64,000 nucleotides of DNA from Heliopora coerulea (GCA_030142905.1 JASJOG010000206.1:372001-436000), one strand, 5' to 3'; counted from the stretch's first letter, positions 10,790-23,525 are shown. The notes: a model not told the origin generated them from the sequence alone. Translations and numbers: made by a program.

Positions 10790-13700
10790 CGGCTGAAATT
10801 CAACATACGCAACCTATCAAAAATTGCCGACCCCCATTTTAAAGCAGGTCAATATAGCTTTAAAAGAGATGAAGTCGGAATGTCCTTCTTCAAATCTTAA
10901 GGACTTTAAACTCCTACATTAAACAATGATTTCCCACAGTAAAATTAGTGGCATTGAACCTTTACAGATCCCAATAAAATTAAGAATTCATCTCGTATTT
11001 TCTTCTGTTTAAGACCTCCATACAAATTGAAACACGTCTGCCCAGCGATATGTTTGACGCTACAATAGCATTTTGCAGCATTTATACATGTCAAAACTTC
11101 ATCGACACTTTACATTAAATGCATTATACAGTAAAATGCCAAATGTAAATAATTTTAGAAGTTAACGGAGTACATTTTAAAATCTCCCACAAGCGAAAAA
11201 CGTTTCAAAAATTGAACTGGCGAAAAGTATTTTTATCTTTATACCAGTAGATAATTGATTAATCATATTCAGGTAGGATTGCAATCAATGACATAGCAAA
11301 ATGAACAACACACTCACCTAAATCAACAGTACTTGATCAGTGAACGAAGGGAGCACAGTTTGCTTGATTTGAAATTCTGCGACCATACACAAGACATAAA
11401 AATCTTAAAGTTACGTCTTTCCTAAGTATTACACGACCATTCTATAATCGAGGAACAGAAAAACCCAAAATTCATGTTAACAAAACGCCTTACCTGAAAA
11501 CAGCTGTCTTCGTGCCAGTGTCCTTAATAAAGAGATCAACAATGTAATTTATGCATGTCATTGCGTAAAAGATGTTCCCAAATATCTCACTATTATACAC
11601 ACCGTATTACTGCAGCAAAACAGACCAAACTATATCGTAAAAATAAAATACGTTCTTCAGTATTTACAACACACTTGCAACCAATGTCAAAGCTATAATC
11701 AGTCTAAATAGTCCACTAGATTGTTGCTTCAAAATAACTATTTTCTTAATAGGTGTGTCATTGTCCACTTATACAATTGACAATCTCTAAACACAGCTGG
11801 AGTTTGTTGGGCTGATCAATGTTGATTGGTCATCTGTTGTTGGGCATGATAAGGTGGAATAAGTGTGGACGAAAGTGAAATTGAAAAGCACCCTAATAAG
11901 ATAGCTGTGTAAATATGTCATTTAAGGTGTTAAGGAATGAGTGAAATCGATGTCCAAACAAAAACGCTTCGAATAATGAGTCGTTTCAAAGTGGAAAGCT
12001 AAAAATATTTCCGAGACATATATTTTAGCGTGTGTATGTATCCTTTTTAAATATGCTTAGGGAAAAAAGGTTCATAAAATAGGGGAAATCTTAATGACGC
12101 CTATACCAAATTCTCGCTAAATTTACCTCTATTTTGTTTGGAAAAAATTGGACGACACTTTGCCTAACTTTTTTCTGTGGCAATCCTCGGAGAACGTATG
12201 GACTTTGACCAAAACCTTAACTTTCAGGATGCGAAAAACTTTATGTAAAACATCTGAAATTCGTCATACGTAACCTATCAAAAATGGCCCACCCTCTTTC
12301 TGAGGCAGGTCAACGTTCCTTTATAGGAGATGAAGTCACAATGTTCTCCTACAAATCTTAGGGACTTTAAACTACTACAGTAACCAGTCATTTTGCATAG
12401 TAAAATTAGTGGCATTGAAGTTTTACAATTGGCAGTAAAATTAAGGACTCGTCCATTTTATTCTCTTTAAGGCCTCTAAAATGTTATACGTTTGCCCAGT
12501 TTTGTTTGACGCTCCTATAGTGTTTTGGAAAACTTACATTACGAATGGTTCATCGACACCTTACATTAAAGGGATTAAACAGCACTATGTCAAGTGCACT
12601 TAATTTTGGAATTTAACGGAGCACACTTTAAAATCTCCCACAAGCGAAAGATGTTTTAAAGATTGAATTGGCGAAAAGTATTTTTATCTTTATACCTGTA
12701 GATAATTGATTAATCATATTCGGCTATGATCGCACTGAAATAGCAAAATGAACAACACACTCACCGAAATCAACAGTATTTGATCAGTGAACGACGAGAG
12801 CACACTGGTTGATTGGAAATTCTGCGACTTTTCACAAAAAATAAAAATCTTAAAGTTACGTCTTCCCTAAGCATTACACGACCATTCTATAATCGAGGAA
12901 TTGAAAAAACCGAAATTCATGTAAGAAAAACGCCTTACCGAAAAACAGCTGTGTTCGTGGCAGTGTCCTTAATAAAGAGATCAACAAAGCCATTTATGCA
13001 TATTATTACGTAAAGGATGTTCCCAAATAACTGACTATTAAACACAACATATTACTGCGGCAAAATAGAGCAAAGTATTACGTATAAATAAAATATGTTC
13101 TTCAGTACTCACAAAACCCTTGCAACAAGTGTCAAGAGAATAAATCAGTTTGAATAGTCCACAAGATTGATCCTTCAAAAGAACTACCTTCTTCCTAGGT
13201 GTATCATTGTTGAGTGAAACAGTTGACAATTTCTGAACTCAGCTGGAGTGTGTTCGGCTGATCAATATTCATTCGTTTTCTATGGAAGTCAGCAGTCAAG
13301 AAAGTAAGAAGGCGATTCTTATCTCTGGTAAAATTCGAACTTGATTTGGTCATTCGACCTATACTCGCATGCATGTGTATTCTAGTTATAAGCTAACTGT
13401 CCTGTCCAGCCTCTTGGTTGTTACAGTTAGCTTGTACCTATTTCTAAGTCTTAAATATGATCTTATCTTCTATATTGTTCGGCAGGATCAAGCAGAATAA
13501 GCGGGAGCGAAAGTGAAAGTGAAAAGCACCCTGACTAGACAGCTATGCAAAATATGTCATTTGGGATGTTAAGGAATCAATAAAATGCATATCACACCAA
13601 ACACTCATCCAACAACGCGTTCTTTTAAGGTAAAAAATATCACCAAGACATCCATGTTGACATAAGTACGTACCATTTCGAAATATACCTATGAAAACAA

Positions 13701-13880
13701 CTTCGGAAAATCGTGGACGTCTGAGTTACGCCTATACCACATTCTCGCTGACTTTACATCTTCTTATTTAAGAAAAAAAATGGACGACGTGCACTTTGTC
13801 AAATTTTTTCTGAGGCAATGTTTGGAAAAAATTTGAAAATTCAGGATGAGAAACCTTTATGTAAAAAACATCTACAAAGT
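10790..13880. repeat. Two-copy tandem duplication, units about 1.5-1.6 kb
   Basis: Unit 1 (about 10790-12250) and unit 2 (about 12250-13880) align along most of their length. Matching landmarks are 10801 with 12261, 11320-11560 with 12780-13000, 11880 with 13510, and 12100 with 13720. Divergence is moderate, with many small indels, so the duplication is not recent. Each unit contains a minus-strand GTAAGG donor-like site (near 11510 and 12940), but no open frame long enough to call an exon. The unit has no recognisable transposon ends. Confidence 0.75.
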
Positions 13881-14579
13881 TAAAATACAATCACTTTCAA
13901 ACTTTATTTTACATTTTAAGATTATCTTTTTTTCTCTCGACACTTCGTTGTTCCCTGGTGGGTTCCCATAGAGAGAACTGTCAAAACGATAAAGATTCTA
14001 TCATTTTTAACTCCTTGCGACCTTCAGTTGCAGTTGCACCCGCAATCTATTAACTTTCTTAGTTAACGTATGCATATCCACTAATGATCTTAGAGATTGC
14101 CGATAGTAAAATCTGAGTTACCAAACCCTGAATTACCACAGTCATATCACCTCACATAAACAGTCTAAATTATCATAGCGGTGCAATGCTCTTTAACTCA
14201 CTGTCTTCAAATTTATTAAATGTCGCATTATTATATTTTAAACGTCCAGGAGAGCGTTTAGTTAATGATGTAAAGTATTTCAAGTGGGAATCAAGTAAGG
14301 CATCTAGAAAACTTTGTTGTTGCTCTTGCAAACACGCAACTATTTGCAACTGTCACTGTATTTCATATTTGTAATCGAACTCTTAATTAACTTGTACATT
14401 GTAACTTTACATTAAAACCTTGTAATATACTTATGAATCAAAATGGTAACAAACCCGTCACTTAAATGTCTACACACTCGTTTGCTTTGTACTTAGCATA
14501 TTTTACCTTCACGAAAATCAAGGAGCCATTTAGATTACTATTTTGTGCCATAGCATAAAAGCATAAATTTAGCCTTGTG

Positions 14580-14665
14580 AAAAAATGATCATGACGAGGA
14601 TGATAATGATGATCATGGAGATCGTGATTATCTTGTTGATGATGGTGGTGATCATGATGATCTCC
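14580..14665. repeat. Impure GAT/ATC microsatellite
   Basis: A run of degenerate GAT, GAC and ATC triplets. On the minus strand it gives a spurious His/Asp-rich frame (14462-14683). It sits exactly at the left edge of block B1, so it may mark or have helped the duplication breakpoint. Confidence 0.7.
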
Positions 14666-15019
14666 ATCAGTATGCATGAGCAAACATCAAAATAAACAAA
14701 AGTTCCAAATAAAAAAAATCATGTTTAGTCAGTAATCATGGTATAAACAACTAACACCATGGCACGAGGGAAGTTAGTGATTAAATGACCTAGAAATCTG
14801 CGGGACATCTATTGTAAAATTCAGGCTAACAAACCAATTAAATTGCAGCATTTTGCATTCTAGACCGTGTAAGTAAACACTAAGTACTACTTTGTCTTTA
14901 CTAAATTACTGTGGAGGCTGTTCTCTTTATCCAGTAATGCTGGTGGACGACAATCACATGCTTTCATCTTCAGTGGAAATACTGGTTAGTTACTACTTGT
15001 TTTCTTATCCATTGAATAG

Positions 15020-15106
15020 GTAAAAGAAATGCAAATGAAAATCACAGAGGTGGAAAAACTATAGGAAGACGTGCGCAAAGAGTTGCTAAAACTGGTTTCA
15101 TGCTAA
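15020..15106 (+). pseudogene. Survivin-like last exon, orphan and interrupted
   Basis: A plus-strand exon after an AG acceptor at 15018-15019. It reads VKEMQMKITEVEKL and then stops at an in-frame TAG where the second copy (41638-41724) has TCA. The remainder up to the shared terminal TAA is still recognisable. The preceding BIR exon lies outside the duplicated block, so this copy has no upstream partner here and is presumably dead. Confidence 0.6.
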
Positions 15107-15825
15107 TGGGGAACACTTTACAATAGACCAAGTGATGCTGTCAGGACTGAGAAGAGGGAATGCTATATCTAGTTTTAGGTGTTGTTCCTGGATCCCAGGT
15201 GTTTTAGGTTGTTTGTTTTTTTCAGCATGAATTACTAGCTGCTTACCCTAGCGGTTACAGAACGTAAAATAAGATTAGATTAGTTTGTAAAGAATTTGTT
15301 TTTAATTTACGCGATTTGTTTCATAGCTCGGTGACCTTTATTTAAATCCAATCATTTATTGCTTTAGTTACACAGGAACTTTTATTTTTATTTTGTTTTC
15401 TTGTTTTTTAAAATTTAAATTTTTGTCTCCAAAGTTGGGTATTATTGTAGCTTTCACATTAGGGAATCATCTCAAGAGATATTAAAATTCCAATTTGTCA
15501 CTCCTTCATTCCACCAGTAGTTTCATCTCAAGGTCATCCTTTACTGTATGGATGACTTGCAATTTCTAGAGATTCAATAGGCAACAATATTATAGCCATG
15601 TCGGTGCCATATTCAGTAGAACTTAGTGAAATAACTTCGTTGACCCATCATTGCATATTTTTGTTTGTTCTCAGTTTTGAGAGCCTTGTGCGTTAAAAGG
15701 TTAAAGTTCCACCGTCATGGCCGCCACGACATCACGTAATAAATTTCCTATTACTCATGCTCATAATACAGACATAGTTAAATTGGCGTGACAAACATGA
15801 CAAGCCGTCTTCTCTTAACTCAGGT

Positions 15826-15985
15826 AAAAAGTCAAAAGGTTAATAAATGCCGTGACTGATCTCAAAGAATTACGTTTCGAGGAAAGGCCCTACGTCAAGA
15901 AAGTCCTGATGAACGGCCTTTGGTCGAAACATTGAAATTCTTTGACATCAGTCAAGGCAATTATCAACCTTTTAACTTTTTAACT
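15826..15985. repeat. Foldback repeat with hammerhead-like core
   Basis: An imperfect inverted repeat with arms of about 65 bp around a short centre. The right half contains CTGATGA (15906-15912), then 13 nt with a weak GGCC/GGTC stem, then GAAAC (15926-15930), the order of conserved boxes in a hammerhead ribozyme core. The same repeat is at 42478-42640, and a diverged relative is near 25945-26130. Penelope-like elements of cnidarians are known to carry hammerheads, so this could be such a terminus. Ribozyme activity is not established. Confidence 0.45.
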
Positions 15986-16661
15986 TATTTACCACTACTG
16001 TCTATGAAGTATTCTATTTTTACTCTTAACTGAGGCTACTGTAACAGCGTCAACACGGTACAGCAGTGTATCAATCTATGGGAACATCCTCCATCCATTA
16101 TTTTTCGGAAATTTATATGTTTTGTACAATTACACAGATTATCGTAAATCCCGCTGGTGATCGGCCAAAAATTACGTTAATTCTTTTGATAATACTCTTA
16201 ACATTTAAGAAGTTCTACTTCACATGGAAGGTTAATCAGACTCACTACATTATTACTCATTGGTGATAAGAATATTTTATTAACCGTCTCATTTAAGGAA
16301 TCAGTTACATTTGGATTTGACTACATGAACATGTGTCTTAAATACTGGTACTGTACAAGGACTGTCACCTGTTCGTAACTCACCTAACTGACTAAACGAA
16401 GCTAAGTGAATTGACTAAGTCCATATTCAAACGATACGATTGTCGAATAAGTTTGTTCATTGTGATACATACGATGAAGTTACTAGTGTCTTCAAAACCG
16501 AGTACTAAATTACAGAGTGCGAATCATAAAATCGCGCTAATATTCGACCTAATGTGCAGTGCATAATGACATGTTTAATTTTACAGCTCATAGTTGTCTT
16601 GTATGCTTTAGAGAAACGTGTTGGAATCCGAGTTCAGAAATTTTCAGCGTGTTTGCCACAG

Positions 16662-19441
16662 TTAATTTGGTTCGATACGCCATAATCGTAGTCTTTTCCC
16701 AGACTTTCGTTCAAGAGCTTCAATAGCGACCTCCAAGGAAATTGCGACCGAAACGAGAGAGTTACCAACGTCGAAGACTCCAACAATTATTCCCCAAGCA
16801 CGGCCCTGCTGATCATAACCCAGTGCTCCGGAATCACCCTCATCTGAAAATCTATCCCCTCTCGTCTGTATGGTAAAACAGTTTCTACTCCACAGTCCTC
16901 TTTTCTCCAGTGTTTCTTCAATTCTTGTGTTACAGTTTGCGCAAATAATTTTCTCTTTCCCAACTGTGCTTACTTCAAGAATTTCAACATGGTTTGGGGG
17001 ATAGCATTTTTGGCAGTACGTTTTAAAATGAGTGTTTGTGAATATACCAAAACACGTCTCTTTTTTTAAATACTGCTCAACAGGGATGAAAATGATTGGT
17101 GTAAAGTTGACCTTAAGTGTGTTGAGTTGTGCGACCAGATTTCCTAAACACAACGCCTGTCCCGGTCTCTTCCTCAAATTTGAGCATGGGAACAATTTCA
17201 CCGCTTATTAATGATTTGCACCGAAAACCACGAACAGAGCCTGTGGTTACTGCTTTTAATCCCTCTTCCTCATCGTCGAGTAGATCGGCTACCGCTGCAT
17301 CGACCCAAAATTCTTTCTTTACGACAAACCAATCTCTTCTTGGCACTTCTTTTGTTATGTTTTCTTGCACACCCCAGCTGTATTTCGCGGTTTCTCTTGA
17401 GTACTTTTCATTTTGAAATTCATCCAAAAATTTGGATTTATTCCTGAGATCCTCTTCAATTTGTCCAACACGTTTCTTCCATTTCTCCACTGCCTTAAGA
17501 TCCCCTCGCTCCTCACTTCTCCAACATTTCAACGTTTCGTCAGTTTCCCTGACATCATCTTCACGTTATTATGATTATTATTATTATTAACTCTTTTACA
17601 AATGAAGACACAGCATACGTGTGACTTTACAAATATTGATAAGAATATTACAAGAGTAAAGGAAGAGCTAATTATTAAAATCGTGACAAACCACTATATT
17701 TAAATCATTATTCATAAAAGTAATTAAAAAGACATCTATTTAAAAAAAGATCATTTAAATCTTTCAGTTGTAACTTTTAGAAAAATAAACGAATGATCTC
17801 GATCTCTTAAAATCCTCTGTCTCTTTTCAGGAAGTAGTTCTTGTAAAACATGTCCCGGATCGTTTACAATCTTATTAAATAAAATTATATCTCTCTTCAA
17901 TCAGCTCAGACATTTTGAATTTTTTTTAACGTATACCCATAACGATGGGCTCGTTTGAAGAACTTATCAATACACTCTAGATGTTTATCATGTAAGGCAG
18001 AACCCCAAACTTCAATTCCATAAAGAAATAATGAGATAAGTGAGACGAACAATTTAGTAAGGTAATCTCTAGAATAACCATAAGACCTGCATACCCTCAA
18101 GATGTACATACGACTACCAGCTTTTGACAATAGATTATCGACATGTAAATTCCAACAACGAGGATCATCTTGAAAGGTAATACCACGAAGTTTTAACCAT
18201 TTCTTGCGTTCAATACCTACTATCGCTGGTGGTAATGACTTTAAAGTTCCACCACTTACGGGCATTTCCCACGTTTATGAAAAGTTCAGGGACATCCTAT
18301 TATTACTCGCCCAATTCTCAATGTTTCTAACTTCAACAGACGCCGAATCACAAATTGACTTTACAGGAGCACAGACAGTCATATCGTCCGCAAATTTGAC
18401 CAGTATATTATTTTTCGGATCTTCAGGTTTTACATCATTGACCATTAGTGAAAATAAAAAAGGACCGAGGACCGTACTCTGCGGTATACCCTTGTTAATA
18501 TCAACATATTCCGTTTCAATCCCGTCGACCACAACTCTTTGTCTTCGATTCGTTAAGAAACTAATAATCCAATTGATGATGTAAGAATTAAGATTTGTTG
18601 ATTTAAGTTTTTCAAACACAATGTCATGGGGGAAAGAATCAAAGGCTTTACTAAAATCGAATGATATAACTCGAACAAAGTCAGCATCTTCGTCCAACCA
18701 TTTAAACCACGTTCACGGACGTCTTCTCTGAAATCTTCTATACTTGGCTGCACAATGATGTTACTTACTTCACGCAAATCGGGATGTATCACGTGCTCAC
18801 ACGATAACAAATAATGTTTCTTGTCCTCGTGCAGTGCCACTATTCTGTCCTTCTACACCAATTCCCACACCCAAATGTAAGGGAAAAGCCGAGGACCTAT
18901 ATGGCGAACATGCTGGCATGTAGTATCCCTCGACTATGTCAAATGGGTATCCATTCAACTTATCAACTTCTGAGAAGTCACATTCACCCACCGGAATTTT
19001 ACCTTTGCCTAACACAAACACCGTAACGCACAACTTGTTGGTTTCCTCTCCATTGGCAATCTTATAAGATGCTTGAACCGCAGTAACATTCAAACGAGTT
19101 TCAAAAATGTAAAGATTTTTCTCAATAATTTCCGCTAAATCTGACAGTTCTCTTGCGTTCGTTTTTTCAGTGGATGGTAACGGGACAACGTTTGCAGTCA
19201 ATGGTCTTCGTTCAAGGTTAACAAACTCCACGTTGTAGCCAGCAAGCATTTTCTTGGCATTTTCACGGAAATCTTCTGTGATCTCTTTGCCTTCTGTATG
19301 CACATACAAACACATAGTTGCACCTTCATTGTCGCTGACCTCGTACGGGACTGCCCTGACACAAGTGGGATTAGCGGCCATAAATTGGACAGCTAAAGAA
19401 CGAGCCTTCACCAACCTAAACGTCTTCTCGTCGATTTCGCA
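16662..19441 (-). pseudogene. Trypsin-like peptidase gene, copy 1, broken
   Basis: The coding sequence starts after an acceptor at 19442-19444 and ends at TAA 16662-16664. An unrecognised N-terminal region (19441 to about 18850) precedes a chymotrypsin-fold peptidase. The triad is visible: His in LLSCEHVI (about 18790), Asp in WVDAAVADLL (about 17310) and Ser in SDEGDSGAL (about 16830), plus a KSGRTT strand motif. The gene is broken three ways. There is a frame change near 18840, also present in copy 2. A LINE fragment is inserted at 17566-18711. A rearranged stretch near 17090-17130 shifts the frame after GRTTQ. The C-terminal part with the active serine remains open. Substrate and cell location are unknown. 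A possible first exon lies at 20372-20437 with compatible phase. Confidence 0.75.
17566..18711 (-). mobile_element. 5'-truncated CR1/L2-like LINE fragment
   Basis: The element encodes the end of a reverse transcriptase on the minus strand. Visible motifs are DFSKAFDSFPHD, the GIPQSTVLGPFLF motif, the catalytic box FADDM and the thumb and C-terminal region to 17906. An in-frame TAA (18275-18277) interrupts it, where Lys is expected. The 3' end is a TAATAA-type tail at 17566-17590. It is flanked by a 6-bp direct repeat TTCACG (17560-17565 and 18712-18717). The equivalent site in block B2 (about 44140) is empty, so insertion postdates the duplication. It splits the peptidase gene just after the His-box exon region. 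Confidence 0.88.
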
Positions 19442-20371
19442 CTGGAAACAAATTAAAGACAGAGATTCTAATTAGTCCTATCGGAAAACAAATGCACTTC
19501 AGTACATCTGACCTCTTATAATGGACACTTAAAATGATAAAGAATGGCTTCGGCAGCTCTTCGATGTCTAAGTTCATCATTAAGGTAATCAGCTTTTTGT
19601 ATTATCCAAAGTAAGTTTCACACCGACAAGTCAGAACGTCGTACATCTATGTCGTGCATATTTCAGAAAGTAGTCATTGAAATCAGCTAACAACGTTCGT
19701 TTGGCCAGAATTGCGACCAAACCAGCCTAAGTAACAGACACATTTCATCGACCCGCACGTTTTAACAACAGTGAAGAGTTGGACTGTAAAGCTTTTACTA
19801 ATCGAGCTTTCTTAGCAGAATCAATCATTCGACCGTTTATTATACGTGACGCGTCGTCGATGTTAACGAATGTAACGGTGCGACAAGCAACGGGCTTGGT
19901 TCAACTCAAACGCTGTCACTGGTGCTTCTGGGTTACGTCTACAACTGTCAAGTATGTAACTATTAACTCTCCAATAGTGTCGAAATTCGTTTACCAAACG
20001 AAGACAGTTCGTTGGAATAAAAATGAATATAAAAACTATTTTTAGTTATTTTATTTATTTCCTTAGTGCTTCAACTTTTATCAATTTTAGTTTTCCTGGT
20101 AACGTCAATGCATAGTCTAGAACGAATAATCACTTTCTCTGAAGGGCCTCGTCAGTTAGCTAACAATACGACTGCCATTCTCAACTGATACGCACTCGCA
20201 ATCAGCCACCTAACTAACGTTAAGGCAATGAGCATTGACATTATCCACATGAAGTATGCTACAACTGGTTTTTCAACTTCCTTTAACTTAATGTCCCTAA
20301 CTTTGTTATTTGTTTTAACTTAAATCACTAATTTATTACGAATAATCTAGTATTTCGACTTTAATTCTTAC

Positions 20372-20437
20372 CATGTAATTTCCTGTTTCCTCTTCGAGTT
20401 GAGTAACTGAAGTGGTTGTTAATAAAGAAAAGATCAT
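20372..20437 (-). CDS. Possible leader-like first exon of peptidase copy 1
   Basis: A minus-strand frame starting at ATG 20437-20435 encodes 22 residues: a short hydrophobic stretch followed by an acidic segment ending ETGNYM. It ends exactly at a GTAAG donor. The exon ends in phase 0, which matches the phase of the peptidase exon starting at 19441. The same exon occurs at 45797-45862 in copy 2. A homologous exon (49886-49987) fronts a different small gene behind receptor 3. A longer leader with an upstream ATG exists only in that third copy. Here an upstream stop removes it, so the start is uncertain. Confidence 0.35.
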
Positions 20438-21164
20438 CAATGTTAATAATAATTTAAAATGGTTCTTCTACACTAGCACGAATTTAAGCTAAAATTAACA
20501 TATCCAGCTGCAATGTACCATCATGAACAACAAAAGTGAGAAAAAGTACTGCTGTAAACTTTTCACTGGCGTGATGGCCCACCAGGACACCGGCAGAGTT
20601 ACCGTAGGGACCTTCTCGTGGTACTTACCTAGCTTTGTTAGACTTGGCTCAAAAGCCTGAAATCCTGGAAAACTAGTTTACTGCTGAGAAATGGCCAGTG
20701 TGTGGGCGTGTGGATGGGTGCTCTTAATGTTGCGAAAATAGTATGAAAGTAATCATCGCTTCAATTAGTTTCTAAAAAGACTACATTCCCTGCACTTGTT
20801 TGTTTACAGATGACAATTGTTTACAGATGACAACCAACAAATTTCTAAGGTTTCGTTCCATGTATATATATAAACTTAAAATACAATTTGAGACGTTTTT
20901 TTTTCTTCTACTACGTGTAGTTCGCTTATCTACGTTTAAAATGTTCGTAGTTTTAAGAGCCTTGTCAGGTTACAGTTTCAAGTTAGAGTTTAAGTATTTT
21001 TTATTTATTTATTTTATTTTATTACATTTTGCCACGGGTTTAAGGAAGTAAGTTATATAAGATAATCTTTAAAGGAAAATGGTAAGATATGTGTATCTAC
21101 TGGGCGACACTAATCATTACAGTGTTTATTAACAAGTTACGCGTCGCTTATGGAGGGACTATAT

Positions 21165-22372
21165 TAGTGATTGACCGATGATCGGAATAGGAATCGGAAT
21201 CGGACCGATTATTGCGTTATCGGTAGACAATCGGAATCGGTTAAAGTTCCTGTATTTCCCGATTATAATCGATTAATATGGAAATAAAACAACTCTTCAG
21301 AAGTTGCCAAATTGACATCGTTTTCATCAGTTTCTTCTACGGTCAGCAGCGAGATGCGCGCGCGTATTTGTCTATCACCAGTCAGTCACTTACACAATCT
21401 TATAATGCAATGTGAAATAGATAAAATTAGAAAAATAATCGGATGTTGATCGTCAGTTCGGCTTGAGCAACCTTCAGATGTCTACTGAAAATTCTTCGAC
21501 AGATTTCTAGATGGTTTTCTTTTAAATAAACACAAATTGGTATTTAAGACATTACTATTGTGTGAGTAGGAAATATTTCCTTCACTGCTCAACACAACCG
21601 GAAATAAAGATTTGTTGTTTGCTTTATCCAAGTCTTTTCAAAACGTCTGCAAGTTGCACGTCGGCTAGCACTGGAACACTGAATGCTCTAGCTGTGCTGT
21701 TGTTATTGATTGCTAGTGTCGCGCCAGATGACAAGGCGTCAGCGAGTCTGGCCGGAAAATTACTTTTTTTAAAAAAAAAAAAAAAAACCTGTTAAAAGTA
21801 ATTTGCTATTTCTCCTACTAACAAGCTGAAGCGTGTGGAAGTCTCTTATGCAAAGCTACTAACTTAGCAGTGGGTTAAAAATTATTTTACCATGTGAAGG
21901 AATTGTGTTTTCTTACAAGTTTTTGGCCAAGAAAGCCATTTAAAGTTGTTTACGCCAGGTTTGCGTGCAGAATGAATGACGTCATTGGACTCGTTTTGAT
22001 AATCGGAATCGCAATCGGACCGATTATGACTTGGAACAATCGGTAATCGGTAATTTCAGGGGCGGATCAATGCTCATCTGACTGGAGGGGTGCAGATTTC
22101 CCTGGGGGGGTGCATTGGTGTGCTACCAAAGGGGCTGACCGAGCTGTTGTATTTTTCTAGGCATATCGCCATAAGCCCATAGTCTTACTGCCAAATGTAT
22201 AAGTTTCTTTAAATAAAATCTATAATAAAAATAATAACCTACAGTATGCACGCCATTTTCGAATTTTTCTGAGGGGGTGCTAGAAAATTTTGGGGGGTGC
22301 GCACCCCCTGCACCCCCCCAGCAAATCCGCCCCTGGGTAATTTCCGATTGTGGCATGATCGGTCAATCACTA
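21165..22372. mobile_element. Non-autonomous hAT-type element, 1208 bp
   Basis: Terminal inverted repeats begin TAGTGATTGACCGAT and are flanked by a perfect 8-bp duplication GACTATAT (21157-21164 and 22373-22380). The subterminal DNA is rich in ATCGG repeats. The site in block B2 (about 46623) is empty and carries one copy of the target, which fixes the boundaries. No transposase is encoded. A second hAT-type element is nested inside. Confidence 0.92.
22057..22335. mobile_element. Nested hAT-type MITE, 279 bp
   Basis: Ends CAGGGGCGGAT and its inverse, flanked by the 8-bp duplication GGTAATTT (22049-22056 and 22336-22343). It sits inside the 1208-bp element, so it inserted later. The interior is G-rich near both ends. 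The overlapping open frame at 22123-22356 is a by-product. Confidence 0.92.
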
Positions 22373-22653
22373 GACTATATGAAGTAGCGTGGAAGGCTAG
22401 CCGCAACAGCATGCGCGAATTACTGAGGTACCAAGGTTAAAGAATATATAGGAAAAATATTGAGTTTAAAAAAAAAACTATATGTCATGATAACGACACA
22501 GTCAGAACGGATACAGTCACGTTTACCAAACGCAAAACGTTATTCATCAGTTACAGCAACGGATAGCAATGGTAAGACCTCGACTTGTGTTGCATTTCAC
22601 GCAAATCGATTGTCGTTCCTTTTGCTCATACATCTCGAAGGATATCAATTTAC

Positions 22654-23035
22654 AGAGGCGTAGGAAGTTCTTCAGAAGTGGGGGGGGGGCAAAAACTGGA
22701 CATCTGGTAGCCGAGCAATCGGCGACTTTTTTCCAGTCCAAAACGGGAAACATCGCATTTTGTGTTTTACGTTTTATAAATTGCTCATGAAACTTTTTGG
22801 CATACAGTAAGCAACCATCAACAAGATTGTAGATCACAAATTTTAGAATGATTGTGTTATATCATATTTTTAGAAGATCATGTCAGTCAACATAACAATG
22901 AATATAAGAGTGTCTATGCAGTACTTCGAATAACAAATAATTAGTAATATTTGCACCATTCAGTGTTCGAACTTTCCAAGATACTTCCGTAGCCTGTCAT
23001 TCACTGTTGAGAACTTCTCAGCGATTTATAGTTTA

Positions 23036-23067
<32 letters not shown>

Positions 23068-23321
23068 TATATTATATGTATTATATTATATATATTATAT
23101 ATATTATATTATATATATTATATTATATATATATTATATATTATTATAGTTTACAGAGCCAAATATAGAATGACATCCACGTGTTTTAAGTTTTAGAATT
23201 ACTATACAGCGCATAAAATTTGTGCAGAATGTTTTTAAACGTTTACCATGTAAAAAAGTGGGGGGGGGGCAAATACATATGTTTGCCCCATTTGCCCCCC
23301 CCCACACTTCCTACGCCTCTG
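22654..23321. mobile_element. G-run MITE, about 668 bp
   Basis: Inverted ends AGAGGCGTAGGAAGT, followed on both sides by runs of nine to ten G or C. Flanked by ATTTAC (22648-22653 and 23322-23327). The empty site in block B2 near 46960 has one ATTTAC. It carries no coding capacity. A TA microsatellite (about 23033-23148) lies within it. The ends resemble hAT termini, but the duplication is only 6 bp as read, so the superfamily is not settled. Confidence 0.8.
23033..23148. repeat. TA-rich microsatellite
   Basis: About 115 bp of TATA and ATATTATAT units, entirely inside the G-run MITE. It is likely to be length-variable and to form cruciforms. Confidence 0.9.
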
Positions 23322-23525
23322 ATTTACCTGTTCAACATGCACAGACACACACAATACCCAAAACAATTAAAAAAACCCAGATTTCCAGCCTCAACCAGTC
23401 TTTTCTGAAACACATCCTGCTCACTATCCTTAATGTTTTGCTTTGTTGACAAAAAAAATCTGACACACAAAAGTCCTCAGTAAAGCACAAAAGATTGAGC
23501 AAAAGTGCTGCTATAAACAATTTAT

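Noticed and set aside
14462..14683. His/Asp-rich open frame on the minus strand
   Set aside because: It is the translation of a GAT/ATC microsatellite, and the frame is not supported by the flanking sequence.
22123..22356. Glycine-rich frame
   Set aside because: Lies across the nested hAT element and its G-runs. It has no independent support.
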